The notes beneath the pieces were generated by a model, which worked only from the letters and a program-made list of their open reading frames with translations, made no database searches and was not told the DNA's origin. From assembly GCF_947623445.1 (NCBI RefSeq), contig NC_135245.1, positions 6,703,501 to 6,767,500 of the forward strand: 64,000 bases of DNA, in the 5' to 3' direction. A program made the position numbers and the translations under genes. How positions within the stretch are numbered: position 1 is the first letter of the stretch; every line of letters starts with the position of its first letter. The stretch is from Clavelina lepadiformis (taxonomy: Eukaryota; Chordata; Ascidiacea; Aplousobranchia; Clavelinidae). Below are positions 46,661 through 58,396 of this stretch, one piece after another.

Positions 46661-49600
46661 CTAATGCACAAGAGAGCGGCATTTGCAATTCTTGCTTTCA
46701 GTGATTTGGAAACGTCGAAATGAATCTTTTTTCATGAGTTTGAAAATATGCAGCTGTGCATCGTCAAATATATCCTTACTCAGAGTGATAAGTTTTGATT
46801 TTATTTCGCTTCTGATTTTTGCATCAATATTAACCTACAAAAATGCAACCGCTTATAGCCTTAACCTACAACAAAAATTTTTGCACAATTTTTAATTGAA
46901 GTAATTTCTTACCTCCTTTGGAGATTCGCTTGTCAAATAACGTTCATAGATCTTGACCGCCACCTTTTGGCGTTTGTTTTGTTTGGCATTTTTGTAATTT
47001 TCGCAGTCTATCCAAAAATCGAGGTTTTCTTCGCTAAACTCATTTTGAAGAAATCGCCTGAAAGCTGAAATTTCAACTGAAAAATCAAAATAGATTGTCT
47101 TTTTATCATAAAATGTTATGATATATCTTCATATACATTTATATAAGCTTGAGTAGATATAATGAATGGAATATAACATGTCTCCTACAATATAAATATT
47201 ATGAAGCTTTACCTTTGTTTTTTATGACGTCAGTAAACGACTTGGTTGATAGGTTACAGGCCGCACAAGTACTACAAAACATAAACGCATTTTCTCAAAG
47301 TCAAATAAACTCACCGGGATAAATACAGGTTTGATGCATGCGTATTTGTCCTTCACTTTTCGTTGCAATAAAAAAATACTGAAGACTAACCCAAATCAAA
47401 GCTTAACAAGATAGCAAAAAGGCAAAATATATGGGAGTACTCAAAGGGTTATAGCTTTTAATAATTTAACGCAATTTTCGTAAGCTTGAGTTTGCTACAC
47501 CATTTGTGAGCTATTATCATATAAGATAGGAAGACAATACTCACTTTGAATCATTGTTTTTTACGCTGTTCGATCGTTTCAAGCGATTGGCTTCGTCGTC
47601 GTCGTCGTTGTTGTTGTCAGTGTTGTTATTATTATGGTTGTTGTTGTTGTTGTTGTTGTTGCTTTTATGTTTAAGTAGCCATCCCGTTGAGAATGACTTT
47701 GAAGGCTGAGTTTTCTTCAAAGAAAGCGATTCAGATGTTTCATGAGATTTCTTCTGAAACCAGCTTTTCAGTGAATATCTGAAAATATGTTTATGTTCAT
47801 AACATCGTTTTAACAATAAGTAAAGACTAGAGAAAAAATGCAAATGAAAATGCTCACAAGGAATTTGGTCTCTTTTTTTGCAATTCCTCATCATATGAAG
47901 TTGACTTTTTCTTTTGAATTGCAACAACAGGGTCAGCCTCAGAAGAGTGATAACAACAATCGCGAGACAAGCTATCAAAATGTGACGATGCGGTTTTCTT
48001 TATTAAGTTATTTGCAGTTGCTTTGAGGACTACATCAACGGTTTTAACCTTTTCTAACGCCGATTGCTCGCCGTCAGATAAACCACTCGACGACGTTTGC
48101 GACAATAAAGTCACAACACTGTGATAACCCTTGTCCTCAGCTTCAGTTCGTGGTTTTTGCGAATTTGTTGAAGTATTGTCACAGGTTTTGCAATCCTTCA
48201 ATGAGATTTTTTCAAGTGCAGTTTTCCCAACAGAAGAAAAATCTACGAACTTCTCATGAACAGATCTTTGGGCATTAAGTTTTCTTCTTCGGGCCATGTG
48301 ACTCCTCATTCGATGTTCAACCAAACACGATCGAGTAATAAATTCATCATCGTCGTTATTTTCTTCTATGGCATACGATGTTTGTTTTGCAGAAATCTGG
48401 AAGGGTTTCTGAACTGTAAGCGATTGAGAATATTGGACTCTGTAATAATTACCTCCACTTGATTTGTTCTTTGGACCGTATTTATTAGGCAAAGTCTTAC
48501 AAATCGCTGTGTTTATGTTTCGCCTTTGTTCAGCTTCATTTTCAAATTCACTTGAACTCTCAGTCTCCTCTGTGTTCCCAAAGTAACTCATCCGAAAGAG
48601 AAGGAGATCAGTGGAAGTGTAACTCTTCCTACGGATCAGCCTGCGACCAGTTGGAGTCTTTGCTCTGGCTGTCGGGGATTGGATGTTGCACAACTTTTTA
48701 CTCTTTGCGTGGAGATTGGAAAAATTTTGAAATGAAGATGATTTGTTTTCTTGGCTAATAATTTGTTTTTCTTGACTTTGCGAAGATGCACAAGCGGAGT
48801 CAAGCATAAACGCCCTTTTAGGTGACGGTGCCTCCTTTTCGTCATAGTCGATATCATCGCGTTGTCTTTTGTTGCATTTTAAACGGGGTTTCGGCCTCGG
48901 TCTTTCATGTTCGTATACTTTGGTTGGTTTCTGAAGGAAAAATTTATTATTTTTTCTGTTTTAACCCCACATGTATAGAGTAATATATGTCAATTAATTA
49001 TAAATAAGTTACTTAAACTTGAGGGATCTACATCACAATACTTAAAGACATTAAATGCGTTTAATAAAGAAACCAAAGATGCAAACATAAATATCAGCAG
49101 AAAAAGGTATAAATATATGTATATAAATGTTTCTAACGAGCTGGTATAAAAATGTCCAATTGAAAACAGTACTTTATAGCGCCTCCTGAATCTGGTGGCT
49201 GTGACCACTTTTTTATAATTATAAGAAAGAATATGTTGGGGTCACCAACTTCTAATTTTAGACCAAGTTAAAGCAGAGGAGGTTGAAATAATGGAATGTT
49301 AAATTATGGAATGTTTATCGAAATCGAAATGCTCGATTCCTGGTTGAAAAATAACATTATTTTAGCGTATAAGCGCTATTGCCAAACACTAAAAATCTGG
49401 AACGAACAAAACGTCTAAAAAAGTACTGCAATGCGCATTGCGCATACAGTGGCAGCCTGGCAGGTGGGCAATTATACGTTTACAATGAATTAGTTCCGCA
49501 TCTTGCCCGATTAATCTAACTTTTATTACAAAAAATTACATGGTAAACTACCCATTCCTTTTAATATAGATCAAAGAACCATATGTCCATTGCGCTTCAT

Positions 49601-52600
49601 TTATAATGGCAGCGTCGAATAGCGGTTTAGAAAGTTCGTCGTAAAACCGTTCGCTTCGGACCAACGACCGACTGCTGACTCTGTACGATTATAATTGCTG
49701 GCTTTGTGTTTGGATAAAGTTACCTCGCTGTTATTCTGTTGAAATCGGACGTTTAATCCTATTTGGCACAATTCATACAAAAAAATTCGCACCTAATCCC
49801 AAGTGCTTGAACATTTTTTTAAATGTAATCTATAATAATATGACCGACAATATAACACAATTCATGGCAAGTACAAACCATTTTGCATTAAACGAGGCTC
49901 ATATACTCGCTCTTTTGAATAAAATATTGTACGTCATCTACACACTCAGTGCAAAGCAAGATGCTAAACAAACCAAGCGTAAGTTAATTACCGTGCTGTT
50001 CATATTGCTAATAACACTTATGGAGGAACTGTCGCTAGTCTCCGAATAGGCAGTGAGCTGACGATATCTGGGAGAATATTTCTCTTCTTCATCCGTATTG
50101 AAAATCCGAAGAGTCCTTACCTTCAGTTGTGGAGATTCTTCAAGTCGACTTGATTTGCGATCTGTAATCAGTGAAGTCAATATTGGTATGTATGTACTTG
50201 TTGCAAGTGACAAAGACCTTTCAGTTTTTTGTGGTTGAAATAAATGAAAACTCACATGAATTCTGCACGATTCTTACAGCGAGGTGTTTTTCCCGGCCTA
50301 GAGGTTCGCTTAATAAGTAATACCATCCTTGTACGATCTAAAAATGTATGTTTAACTAATTTTCCCAATCTACAGAACGAACTTTTGTACAAGCTTAAAT
50401 TTGTTTACTACAAAATCATTCATTTTAGATAACTTGCCAAAAAAATGAAAACAGTTTTACATCAAAATATGATAAAAATATGTAAAACTGTGTGCACTCA
50501 GAACTTACCGAGTTCGACTTTAAAATCTTTTTCAGTCCAAAGCTCATGCAACCTATGAAAGTGGGTCGATGGCATTGTGCCTTGGTACACCAAGCAGATA
50601 GCAGAAGTCTTTTACTTGCAATTTGAGATGAAATATCACTAAAACAAAAGAGATGTTTAAAACAAAGACACTATTAATTCAAAAAGCGTAACCATTAACC
50701 ATTCGAATATTTAGTATTTGCTCGTTATCATTTGCTGGTTAGTTAATTTACAAGGAAAACGTGTCATGTAGTGAAACTGCATTTGAAGTCACCAATTCCG
50801 GGTTGGTTTTATAACGAACACGTCGGTCATGATCAGGCGATAACGACAACTGCAAAAACGAAAAAAAGCACTTTATGCTGGAAACGGATGCAAGAAAACA
50901 AAAATTTGTATTTTGCACCGGTAAAATTTTACGGATTACAATTTAACGTACCTTTAAATAAACGAAACTTGATGAATCATGTGATGTGTAACAGTGTGGA
51001 AGTGACCTAAGGCCCAAAACCGTAACTGTAAGTTTTCGTGCTGACGTACAAACGACAAGTTTGACTTGACCTTGACACATAAAAATTCTTACAAATTGCT
51101 CATGTTATGATTTATAACATACAAAGCTAACAAAAACTTTTACTAGTTACATTAAAGTCTATGGAGAGATTCAGTTTATACAGTAATCTTAAAAATTTCC
51201 ATAAATTTACGTTTGATGCTGTAAGCTTTCATTTGCCCACTACAGTATTGACAAATACAGTGTTTCAGCAGAACTCATTAAATAAAATGGGTGTTGCTGT
51301 CATGTTGTTTATTACGTCATAAAATTACCTCTCATTTTAAAGGAAAAATGTTGCCCACTTTTCTCTTCCACAGGTTACAAATGCAATATTACAGCCATAG
51401 CGTACACACTGAAATTAACCTAAACCTATAATCGACTAACCACCATTTGTATAACCTGCGTACACAATCGACATATCACAATAATATAAGCGTAAGATCT
51501 ATTTGCCTATCTGTCCATTGGACTGGCCGTCCACGACTTTCCTGACCTGACAGAATAATTTCAAGTGGGAAGTGAACCTTGCAAAGTGATAATTAATGAG
51601 CCGTGTTCGGTGCAGGTGTGAGAAAGCTTTCATCATGTCACCAGTCGGTGGTCTGCAACTATTGTCCAATTTTCATCCCTTTCCCAGGTAATATAAGCGA
51701 TAACAATTAATTAGCGATTATGTAACTAGTGATGTCATTATGACCTCTTCATTCTCAAACTTGGCAAAAAAAGATTTGTCTGGACCGGCGACGGTATTTG
51801 CAAAATTTTGCGCTGTTTTATACACAATAGTCTGATAATATCGTAATAAAATGTCTCAAAGCAAAAGCATTAGAGCCAAAGTATCTAGATGCAAAAACTT
51901 GAATTGCGAATGTTTCGAGTAATGACTCCATTCATTCACAAAGCGAGGTATAGATCTAATCTACAATCAAAATGTTTGCATCTACTCTGGCTCTAGTGAT
52001 TTTGTTTTGAATTTCTCAACATTTTGCTCCTAAGTCTCAATAACTGTTTTACTGCTTTTCATGAAACTAAAGTTAAGTGAATACCTAAATAGAATATCTT
52101 CTATAAATTCGCAAAAAAAATTTGTGAAAAACCATGTAAGCTGTATGCATAAAGTAACAATTTTTTAAGCGACGTATAGCCTACTCACGTTATTCGGGTG
52201 TTTGTCGTGATGTTTCACTTTAAAAATTTTAACCGTTGGACTTTAACACGTATCCCTGACTACGGGTACTTTAATAGCTCCAAAACAACTCGATAGGTTT
52301 TACAAAGCTAATACTTCTCATCGAAGTACAATGTACAGCGCCACTTCTCTAAGTACTCTCAGTACACACTGAACTGCAAATACTTTTTGTACAATATAAT
52401 TGTCCAGGGCGCTTTTTCGGCAGATCGCTAGCCTAGAGTTGAACTATTGTTACGTCATAAGCGCACGCTGTGAATCAGGTCTATACCGATTGAAACGAAA
52501 AAAGAAGGGACGAAGTGTCAAGCAGTGTTGACAAATGGAATGAAAATGAACAGTTTTGAAATGAAAACAATACAATCAAACTATACGTAAACGTGTGAAG

Positions 52601-54091
52601 TAAGGAAAACTAATTACCAGAAAACCAAATTTTTAAGCACGTAATTACTTGATAAATGATTAAACAAAATAGTTGTAAAAGTTTGAAAATAATTCCCGTA
52701 TAAAATTTTGGTAAATCAATTCAATTAACTTTGGCATACAACCTAAACCAATTTGTATCCAATTCTGACCGCTATACCTACTATAACCCAGTAGAAACAA
52801 AGCTATTAAAACTTATATTTTTTAATATAATCTATGATATTATCTTCTGCAGACGTCCTTTACAGTGTGCGTTATCAATAACCTACCACGCTATTCTTCC
52901 AAACGTGAGCTTTTAATATATATTTCAAACTTATAATGTTAATGTTAATTGTGTGTTCAAATATTTTGCTACGATTTCCAAAGTTATATAGTTAGCTTGT
53001 CAAATACTGTAATATGATACAGAATTAAGCAATGAATTAACACCAAAGTGTAGTTAATATTCTTATTTCGAGATTTGGTATTATTTCAACGTTGACATTA
53101 AGATAAGTAGTTACTCGCAGAGATTTACTTAAAAATGATTGCTCAGTCAAGTGATGTGCGTTAACAGTTGGTTAAGTTTGTTTCTTGCAAATGACCCTTT
53201 TCGCCAAAATCAGAATAAAAACAATAAAGGAAGCGTATGACACATATACTCATTGAATGTTCAGCAGTTGCGGCCAATTCTTTTCAATTTGAAAAGAGCA
53301 GCAGATGGCTAAGTAGCCACAGTAGGATACCCGCAAACGTACCCAAATATCAAGGACAGACGTTTTTAACGATTCTATACAGTTTTTCTTTGTACACTCG
53401 TTTGACGCGAGTTGTACAAACTGGTTTAATTTTGTTGCAGTACCAGTTACCAATTGAATGAGCATAATGCACGATTCCAAGTATTATACTGTAACTTTTA
53501 CTGACTTAGTGCTTGATATCTGTATTAAATTACATTTGACGCATAAATTATGGATATAATGTACCGGGGAAGTGGATATCTCACCTCCCTTTAAAGATGA
53601 GGTGGAACAATGTATTTATAAACTATTAAACACATAAGAATATACCCATTATGTTTAAAAAAGTAAAACTTACATTGTTCGCCCGTTGTGGAGGGTATGC
53701 AAGGAGCTCTTGCGCCACTTCGTGGAAACTCATGATGCTTTAAGTTCACTGGTTTGATGTCTGTAGTCTTAATACAGTTTGCCTGCTTAATTTGGCTGGT
53801 CTTCGATGGATATACCGTAACATATTCTTCCTCTGAAAATAGTTCGCAAGGATGGCGCTTGTTGTTACCATAAGTACTATCAACATCTTTTTCCCATTCC
53901 AGTTCTGACCATTGACAGATTCTCAAACTGAAATTAAACAAATGACTTGATTCAGTTGAGATGGTGCTGCAGATAGCAGTTGTGCCACGCTGACAAATCA
54001 ACCCCTTTGTTTTTATGGAAACCATTTCCCGAAGTAGTTTTGTGTCGCCAATCCAAAAATTTTTGTTTTTAATGGTCATATAACTAGTAGA
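46661..54091 (-). CDS. RGS-domain protein with long disordered N-terminal region (about 9 exons)
   Basis: Exons: 54091-53674, 50580-50509, 50262-50256, 50217-50121, 48930-47858, 47778-47545, 47355-47315, 47076-46913, 46834-46661. Phases agree: 760 codons, or 755 aa from the ATG at 54079. The last two exons carry most of an RGS box, which accelerates GTP hydrolysis on G-alpha subunits: AFRRFLQNEFSEENLDFWID, then VKIYERYL, SPKEVNIDAKIRSEI and FDDAQLHIFKLMKKDSF. The protein ends soon after (CKCRSLVH). The usual W-x2-S-F helix before the box is not clear. The 1-kb exon is Ser/Lys-rich and probably unstructured. The next exon has a poly-Asn/Asp tract. A 64-nt reading of exon 47378-47315 breaks the frame; the internal acceptor at 47356 keeps it. 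A further 5' exon (55665-55559) could precede. The RGS call is firm; 5' exons are tentative. Confidence 0.75.
47593..47662 (-). repeat. trinucleotide repeat coding a poly-Asn/Asp tract
   Basis: TCG and TTG/TTA triplets on the plus strand. In the gene frame they encode eight Asn, His, four Asn, Thr-Asp, three Asn and four Asp. The interruptions (His, Thr) show partial stabilisation. Likely length-polymorphic between individuals. Confidence 0.85.
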
Positions 54092-54306
54092 CTGAATAAA
54101 GCATTTATTTTTTAAAAGTAGAGAAGTAAATTAAAATGTTTAAAGTATTTATAGTAAAAGTAAAATAAAGTATTTATTTAAAGACGTGGCTTTCAGTATA
54201 CAATAGAATTTACCTATAGTGACACCTAAAATGACCGCGGAAAAAGTGTCACTATAAGCGAAGTGTCACTGTGGACGAAGTCAAGTAAAATGGGCGCAGA
54301 TGACTA

Positions 54307-54479
54307 CAGTAGAACTCGCATAAAACGGACCAGTCGGGACCAGCGAAATTCGTCCGTTATATGCGATATCCGTTTTATACAAGGTATTTTACATTGCTTT
54401 TCCTCAAAGTGTCTGGAGAATTAGTCCGTTGTATACGGTTATCCCATATATAAGTGTCCGTTATAAACGAGTTCTACTA
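54307..54479. mobile_element. inner pogo-like MITE (173 bp)
   Basis: CAGTAGAACTCGCATAAAAC at the left and, inverted, TAGTAGAACTCGTTTATAAC at the right, flanked by TA on both sides. The CAGTAGAACTCG start and TA target are typical of pogo/Tigger-related MITEs. Inserted within the outer element. Confidence 0.8.
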
Positions 54480-54776
54480 TAGCTACATAGCGATTGTTGA
54501 ATCGTCTACTTCAGTATGGTACAATACAAAAAATATACAATAGGCTACTTTCAGAAGGACTACTGTAAGAATATACTGTGTGCAAACCCAAACTAGTAAA
54601 CAAACACAACAAACCGTTTATTACAATCAACACATATATTCTATCATCTTCCTTGTGCATAGATAAAGTATAGCCTATATTATTGCATCACAAACTTACA
54701 AGTCTCCTTACACAGAAATTTTTGAGTCCAAGGGACAGAAATGTGGTGTCACTGTAATCAAAGTGTTCTTATACAC

Positions 54777-55105
54777 CAGTGTTTCTCAAACTTTTTGCGA
54801 TCGCGTACCACTCGTTCGTTTTTTTTGCTACACTGCGTACCACCTGGCTCCTGAATGACTTATTTTACTCAAATGTACCGGTATTTATTAGTTATTACCG
54901 TTATTACTATACCATAACACCAATGAATAGCAAGAAAACACAATTTAATTTGATAGAAGCAACTGTTTCTTCTGCACAAGCTTGTCTATCCGGGGCAACA
55001 CATTACTCACAGCACATCGAAAATCATGTTCAGCGGTACGCGGTACCACTTAAAAAGCTCTCGCGTACCACTAGTGGTACGCGTACCACAGTTTGAGAAC
55101 CACTG
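54777..55105. mobile_element. inner hAT MITE (329 bp) with exact 8-bp TSD
   Basis: Ends CAGTGTTTCTCAAACTTTTT and, inverted, CAGTGGTTCTCAAACTGTGG. TTATACAC occurs directly before (54769-54776) and after (55106-55113), an exact 8-bp target duplication as made by hAT transposases. GCGTACCACT recurs near both ends. Inserted within the outer element; no ORF. Confidence 0.92.
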
Positions 55106-57175
55106 TTATACACGAAGTCACTATACGCGAAGTCATTTCTATGCAAAACATATCGTTTGCAAACATGGACTTTGCAACAGGTGTCACTATAGGCGAAGTG
55201 TCACGAAAGTTGAAGTCATTACAGGCGAATTCTACTGTATTTAAAATCATATGTAAAGCAATGCAATAGCTTAAGCTTATTAAAGATAGGATAAGCACGT
55301 AATAATCCAAGTTCCACAACGTGCATTAATTGTTACAGGTTACAATATCAAAATTGAGTGTAAATTAAAGTCATTATAGGCTATAGTACTATTTAAATAA
55401 ATTACCTTTTTCTTGATTCATGATAATTCTGCTCATCGCATTCTTTCCTTGATAAAAAGGACTTAGCAATAATTTTCATAGACTGCTGCTTTTCTACAAT
55501 GAACGACTTTTTTAGAATAGTCCTCATGCTTGCTTATATGCTGTGTTAGGCTACTTACTCTGAAAAGTGATGCGCATAAATGCTTCAAATTTCCAAACCT
55601 CGGCTTTAATATGGGCAGAAAAAATAGGCTTTTCAGCTTGCCAGAGGACTGGCAACTCCAACAACCTGAAACCAGCAGGTATCTCCCAGCTTGTTGACAG
55701 CTAGATCTTTTGTTAATAACAGCCAAACGTATTGTTCCTCAAATCCGATGCGGGAAGAGCGACTGAAAGGTAAAATCTTTTGTTTCAAAAGCAGATTACT
55801 CACTTTATTCAATTCACCATAAAGTCTGTTAACGTACGTGCGCTCAACTATGATCTACTTCAAAACTCAGCAAATGTGACACAATCGAATATTTATGGCT
55901 GTCCTGTCTATTGTTCACACTGTGATGTTGCGCAGAAATTAAAGCAGTGGAGTCGGAATCGAGAGCAGTTTTGAGATCACTGGAGTTAGAGTCGGAAAAA
56001 TATTTCTCGGCGCCGACTTTATGTAAACCTTTACGGCTATACAATAAATTCAATTCATTGTCGCCTGATGCGCGCAGGTATGCGAGATTGTAGAAAACGG
56101 TGCAGTATTATGGTGAGAAGTCGAATCACAGTAGGAAGTTTTGTGTTTCGCTTACACAACCCCAGCTGAATGAACTGTATATATGCAGTTTGACGAAACA
56201 TTACATCGCTTGCCAAGAGATAATAACTCCCACACTGGCGATCAGCAATCTCTACATGATAACAATACAATTACAGACTTGCTGTTGTTCTGAAATTGTT
56301 TCCAAGTACCAGGAGCTTATAAAAGCTGTAAAATTCAACCTGCAATTGAATTGCTTTTAGCAAACTCCTGGTATAACAAAGTAACTTTCTCTTATGCAAT
56401 TCCTTTTCCAAACTTGCAATGATTTCGCTTAGTTGTATGACTAATCAACAATATCCGATCAGCTCCTAAAACGGTTATATCGCAAACTTAAATACGAAAA
56501 CTGTAGTGTGCCCATATACTAGTTTTTTGTAAGAAAACTTGAATTTAAGAAGTGCAGGAGTTATTTGTAAAGGGATCGAAACCTCCATATTACTTCCACA
56601 TTCCCGGACAATCTTTTTACAAACATCCGCTGGGTGTTTTCAAGAGAGATTATCTCTTTTATTTTAGATGATATTATTCTAGTAGCAAAGGGTAGTAATT
56701 GGCTGAGTACCTTGAAAGAAAAGAATATCTATTGGCTTCTAATTATTTTCGGCAGGTCGTTATGACAATTAGCATATTAATTTCGCCATAATATGCTAAT
56801 TGTCAGAACACAGGATAATTATATAGTAAGCCAATAAATGGTCATATGTGTACTTAACCAATTAGCCACCATATAGTGCATGTCGGATTATTTCGCATAT
56901 AGGCTATTGTACAATCAGTGTATGCCTTCAATAAAATTGACCAAACACCTGTACTCAGACAAATAGGCTACAGTAGGCTACTGCTGCAATGTAGCCACAT
57001 AATTGATTTACAGTATCCAATTACGCATTCATTTTTTAAATATCCCGGTTCAAATGCGATTCCAACTCGATATCGCTTGTAAACAAGAAAAGTAAGAAAT
57101 TCGCGCAGCTTGCTCCATAAGTTAAGCAAAAAACGCAGTAGTAATAAATGACAGCATTAAATGTTATCGAACAGC

Positions 57176-57248
57176 TCCTCTATAGCTCAGGGATAAAATC
57201 ACTGGTTTTGCAAACCAGGGGTCGAGAGTTCGATTCTCATTGGAGGCA
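57176..57248 (+). pseudogene. tRNA-like gene with TGC anticodon, probably a pseudogene
   Basis: An A box (TAGCTCAGGGAT), a perfect anticodon stem CTGGT/ACCAG around loop TTTGCAA (anticodon TGC, Ala) and a B box (AGTTCGATTCT) are in correct spacing. Six of seven acceptor pairs form. The D stem has only two of four pairs and the T stem has one mismatch plus one G-T, so a working tRNA is unlikely. The body resembles tRNA-Thr as much as tRNA-Ala. Confidence 0.6.
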
Positions 57249-57409
57249 TGCTGGGTATCACAAACTTAAAGACTTTTTTGCAACTGATCAGACAAGAATT
57301 CTACCAACGACGGTAACGACTAATATATTAATAACATAATCACTATTGCTACTTCACCAAAAAAACTACTATGCTTAGTTTCAAGCAGTTTCTTGTCAAC
57401 CTACAATAA

Positions 57410-57615
57410 CTTAAATTTTTCACATAGTATTCTAAACCTAACCTAAATCTTCCTTCTAATTTAAATCTAACTTCAAGTAAACCCCAAATTGTAGCTAAAA
57501 TAAACTTTTTCAATACTGTCTCTCTAACGGTCTAACCTAACCGCACCTATGTTTAAAATCGGTTTGCGTAGCCTACAAATGGTGAATTAGTCACTCTCAA
57601 GGGCCTCTGTGGTTC
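57410..57615 (-). repeat. AT-rich dispersed repeat, family A, inverted copy
   Basis: AACCTAACCTAAATCTTCC, TTCTAATTTAAATCTAACTT, AGCTAAAATAAACTTTTTC and GGTGAATTAGTCACT align in order with 17200-17395 (ending GTGAAATAGTCACT). It lies about 160 bp downstream of the tRNA-like sequence. It is uncertain whether they belong to the same element. Confidence 0.6.
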
Positions 57616-58396
57616 GATCAAAAAAGTAAAAACTTAGGGTTCAACGAAAAATCAAAAATTGATTACTTCAGAAACGAACTGTAAGGCGTAAGCTGAATCC
57701 CTAGAGTTTTATCGGATTGTATGTCGTTGTTTTTTGTTAGATATTTGGATCAACAGAGCGAAGACAATCGCCAATATACAACAAAGTTATTGCTTAAGCA
57801 GGTATGTAACCATCAGACTATATATTGTAGCCTACATCATGTTCAATGATGTAAATTGGATGTATCGTAGCCTGTGTTAACTGAAAGGTGGATTGATGAG
57901 GAATTTTGTTCGTAAGGTTTAAAGTTAAAAAGTTTTACAGTAAATTTACTTCACACAACTTCAATTTCACCCAGTTTATTGCTTTACACTTTGTTATTAT
58001 TTTGCACAATTTCAAATTATTCAAATTAATTGTAGCAAAAACAAATTAATCGAATTTTTCATTGCAACTTCATTTACATCAGTGTGCAATAAATGTAAAG
58101 CGTCCATTTCTTATCATAGACGTGCACTTCAAAGTAATCGTAAAAGGTAGAAAGAAGAAATTTTACCTTTAAAGACGGAGTTTAGATGCGTGAATGCTTC
58201 CAGCTGTTTAACAAGACACGTTTTGTGGTCTGATTCCCGCCTCAAAATGAGGCAAGTATTTTCAGAGGCCTTTATAACCTTTTATTTGTCAGACTTCAAG
58301 TTTTACAATAATCAGCTGTTCAGTGTTCAGTTTGTCGAAATTCTTGGATAGTATACAGGCCTTTTCTACGCAGCGTCTTTCTGGCTAATAGCAACA

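Larger units (their letters stand above)
54201..55237. mobile_element. outer TIR element of a three-layer transposon nest
   Basis: Left end CAATAGAATTTACCTATAGT and, inverted at the right end, CAGTAGAATTCGCCTGTAAT, each flanked by TA. Inside are repeated GTCACTATAGGCGAAGTGTC-like words in inverted arrangement. TA target site and CAGTAGAA-type ends suggest a pogo/Tc1-mariner-type non-autonomous element. It was later split by the elements at 54307-54479 and 54777-55105. It sits in a 5' intron or upstream of the RGS gene. Confidence 0.7.
55727..58396. other. interval between the RGS and CPEB1 genes
   Basis: The genes on either side point away from each other, so both promoters probably lie in or near this stretch. 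It contains a tRNA-like pseudogene (57176-57248), an inverted family A repeat (57410-57615) and otherwise AT-rich sequence. TTTTCTACGCAG ending at 58371, 25 nt before the CPEB1 start codon, is a good splice acceptor. Confidence 0.5.

Noticed and set aside
47315-47378. 64-nt version of the RGS gene's exon using the CTTCAG acceptor
   Set aside because: With the strong upstream and downstream splice sites it puts the RGS box out of frame; the 41-nt version from 47355 restores it. The longer form would need a different upstream donor.
55559-55665. Additional 5' exon of the RGS gene with good acceptor and GTAAGT donor
   Set aside because: Phase fits in only one of two open frames and no homology supports it; mentioned as possible but not included in the gene span.
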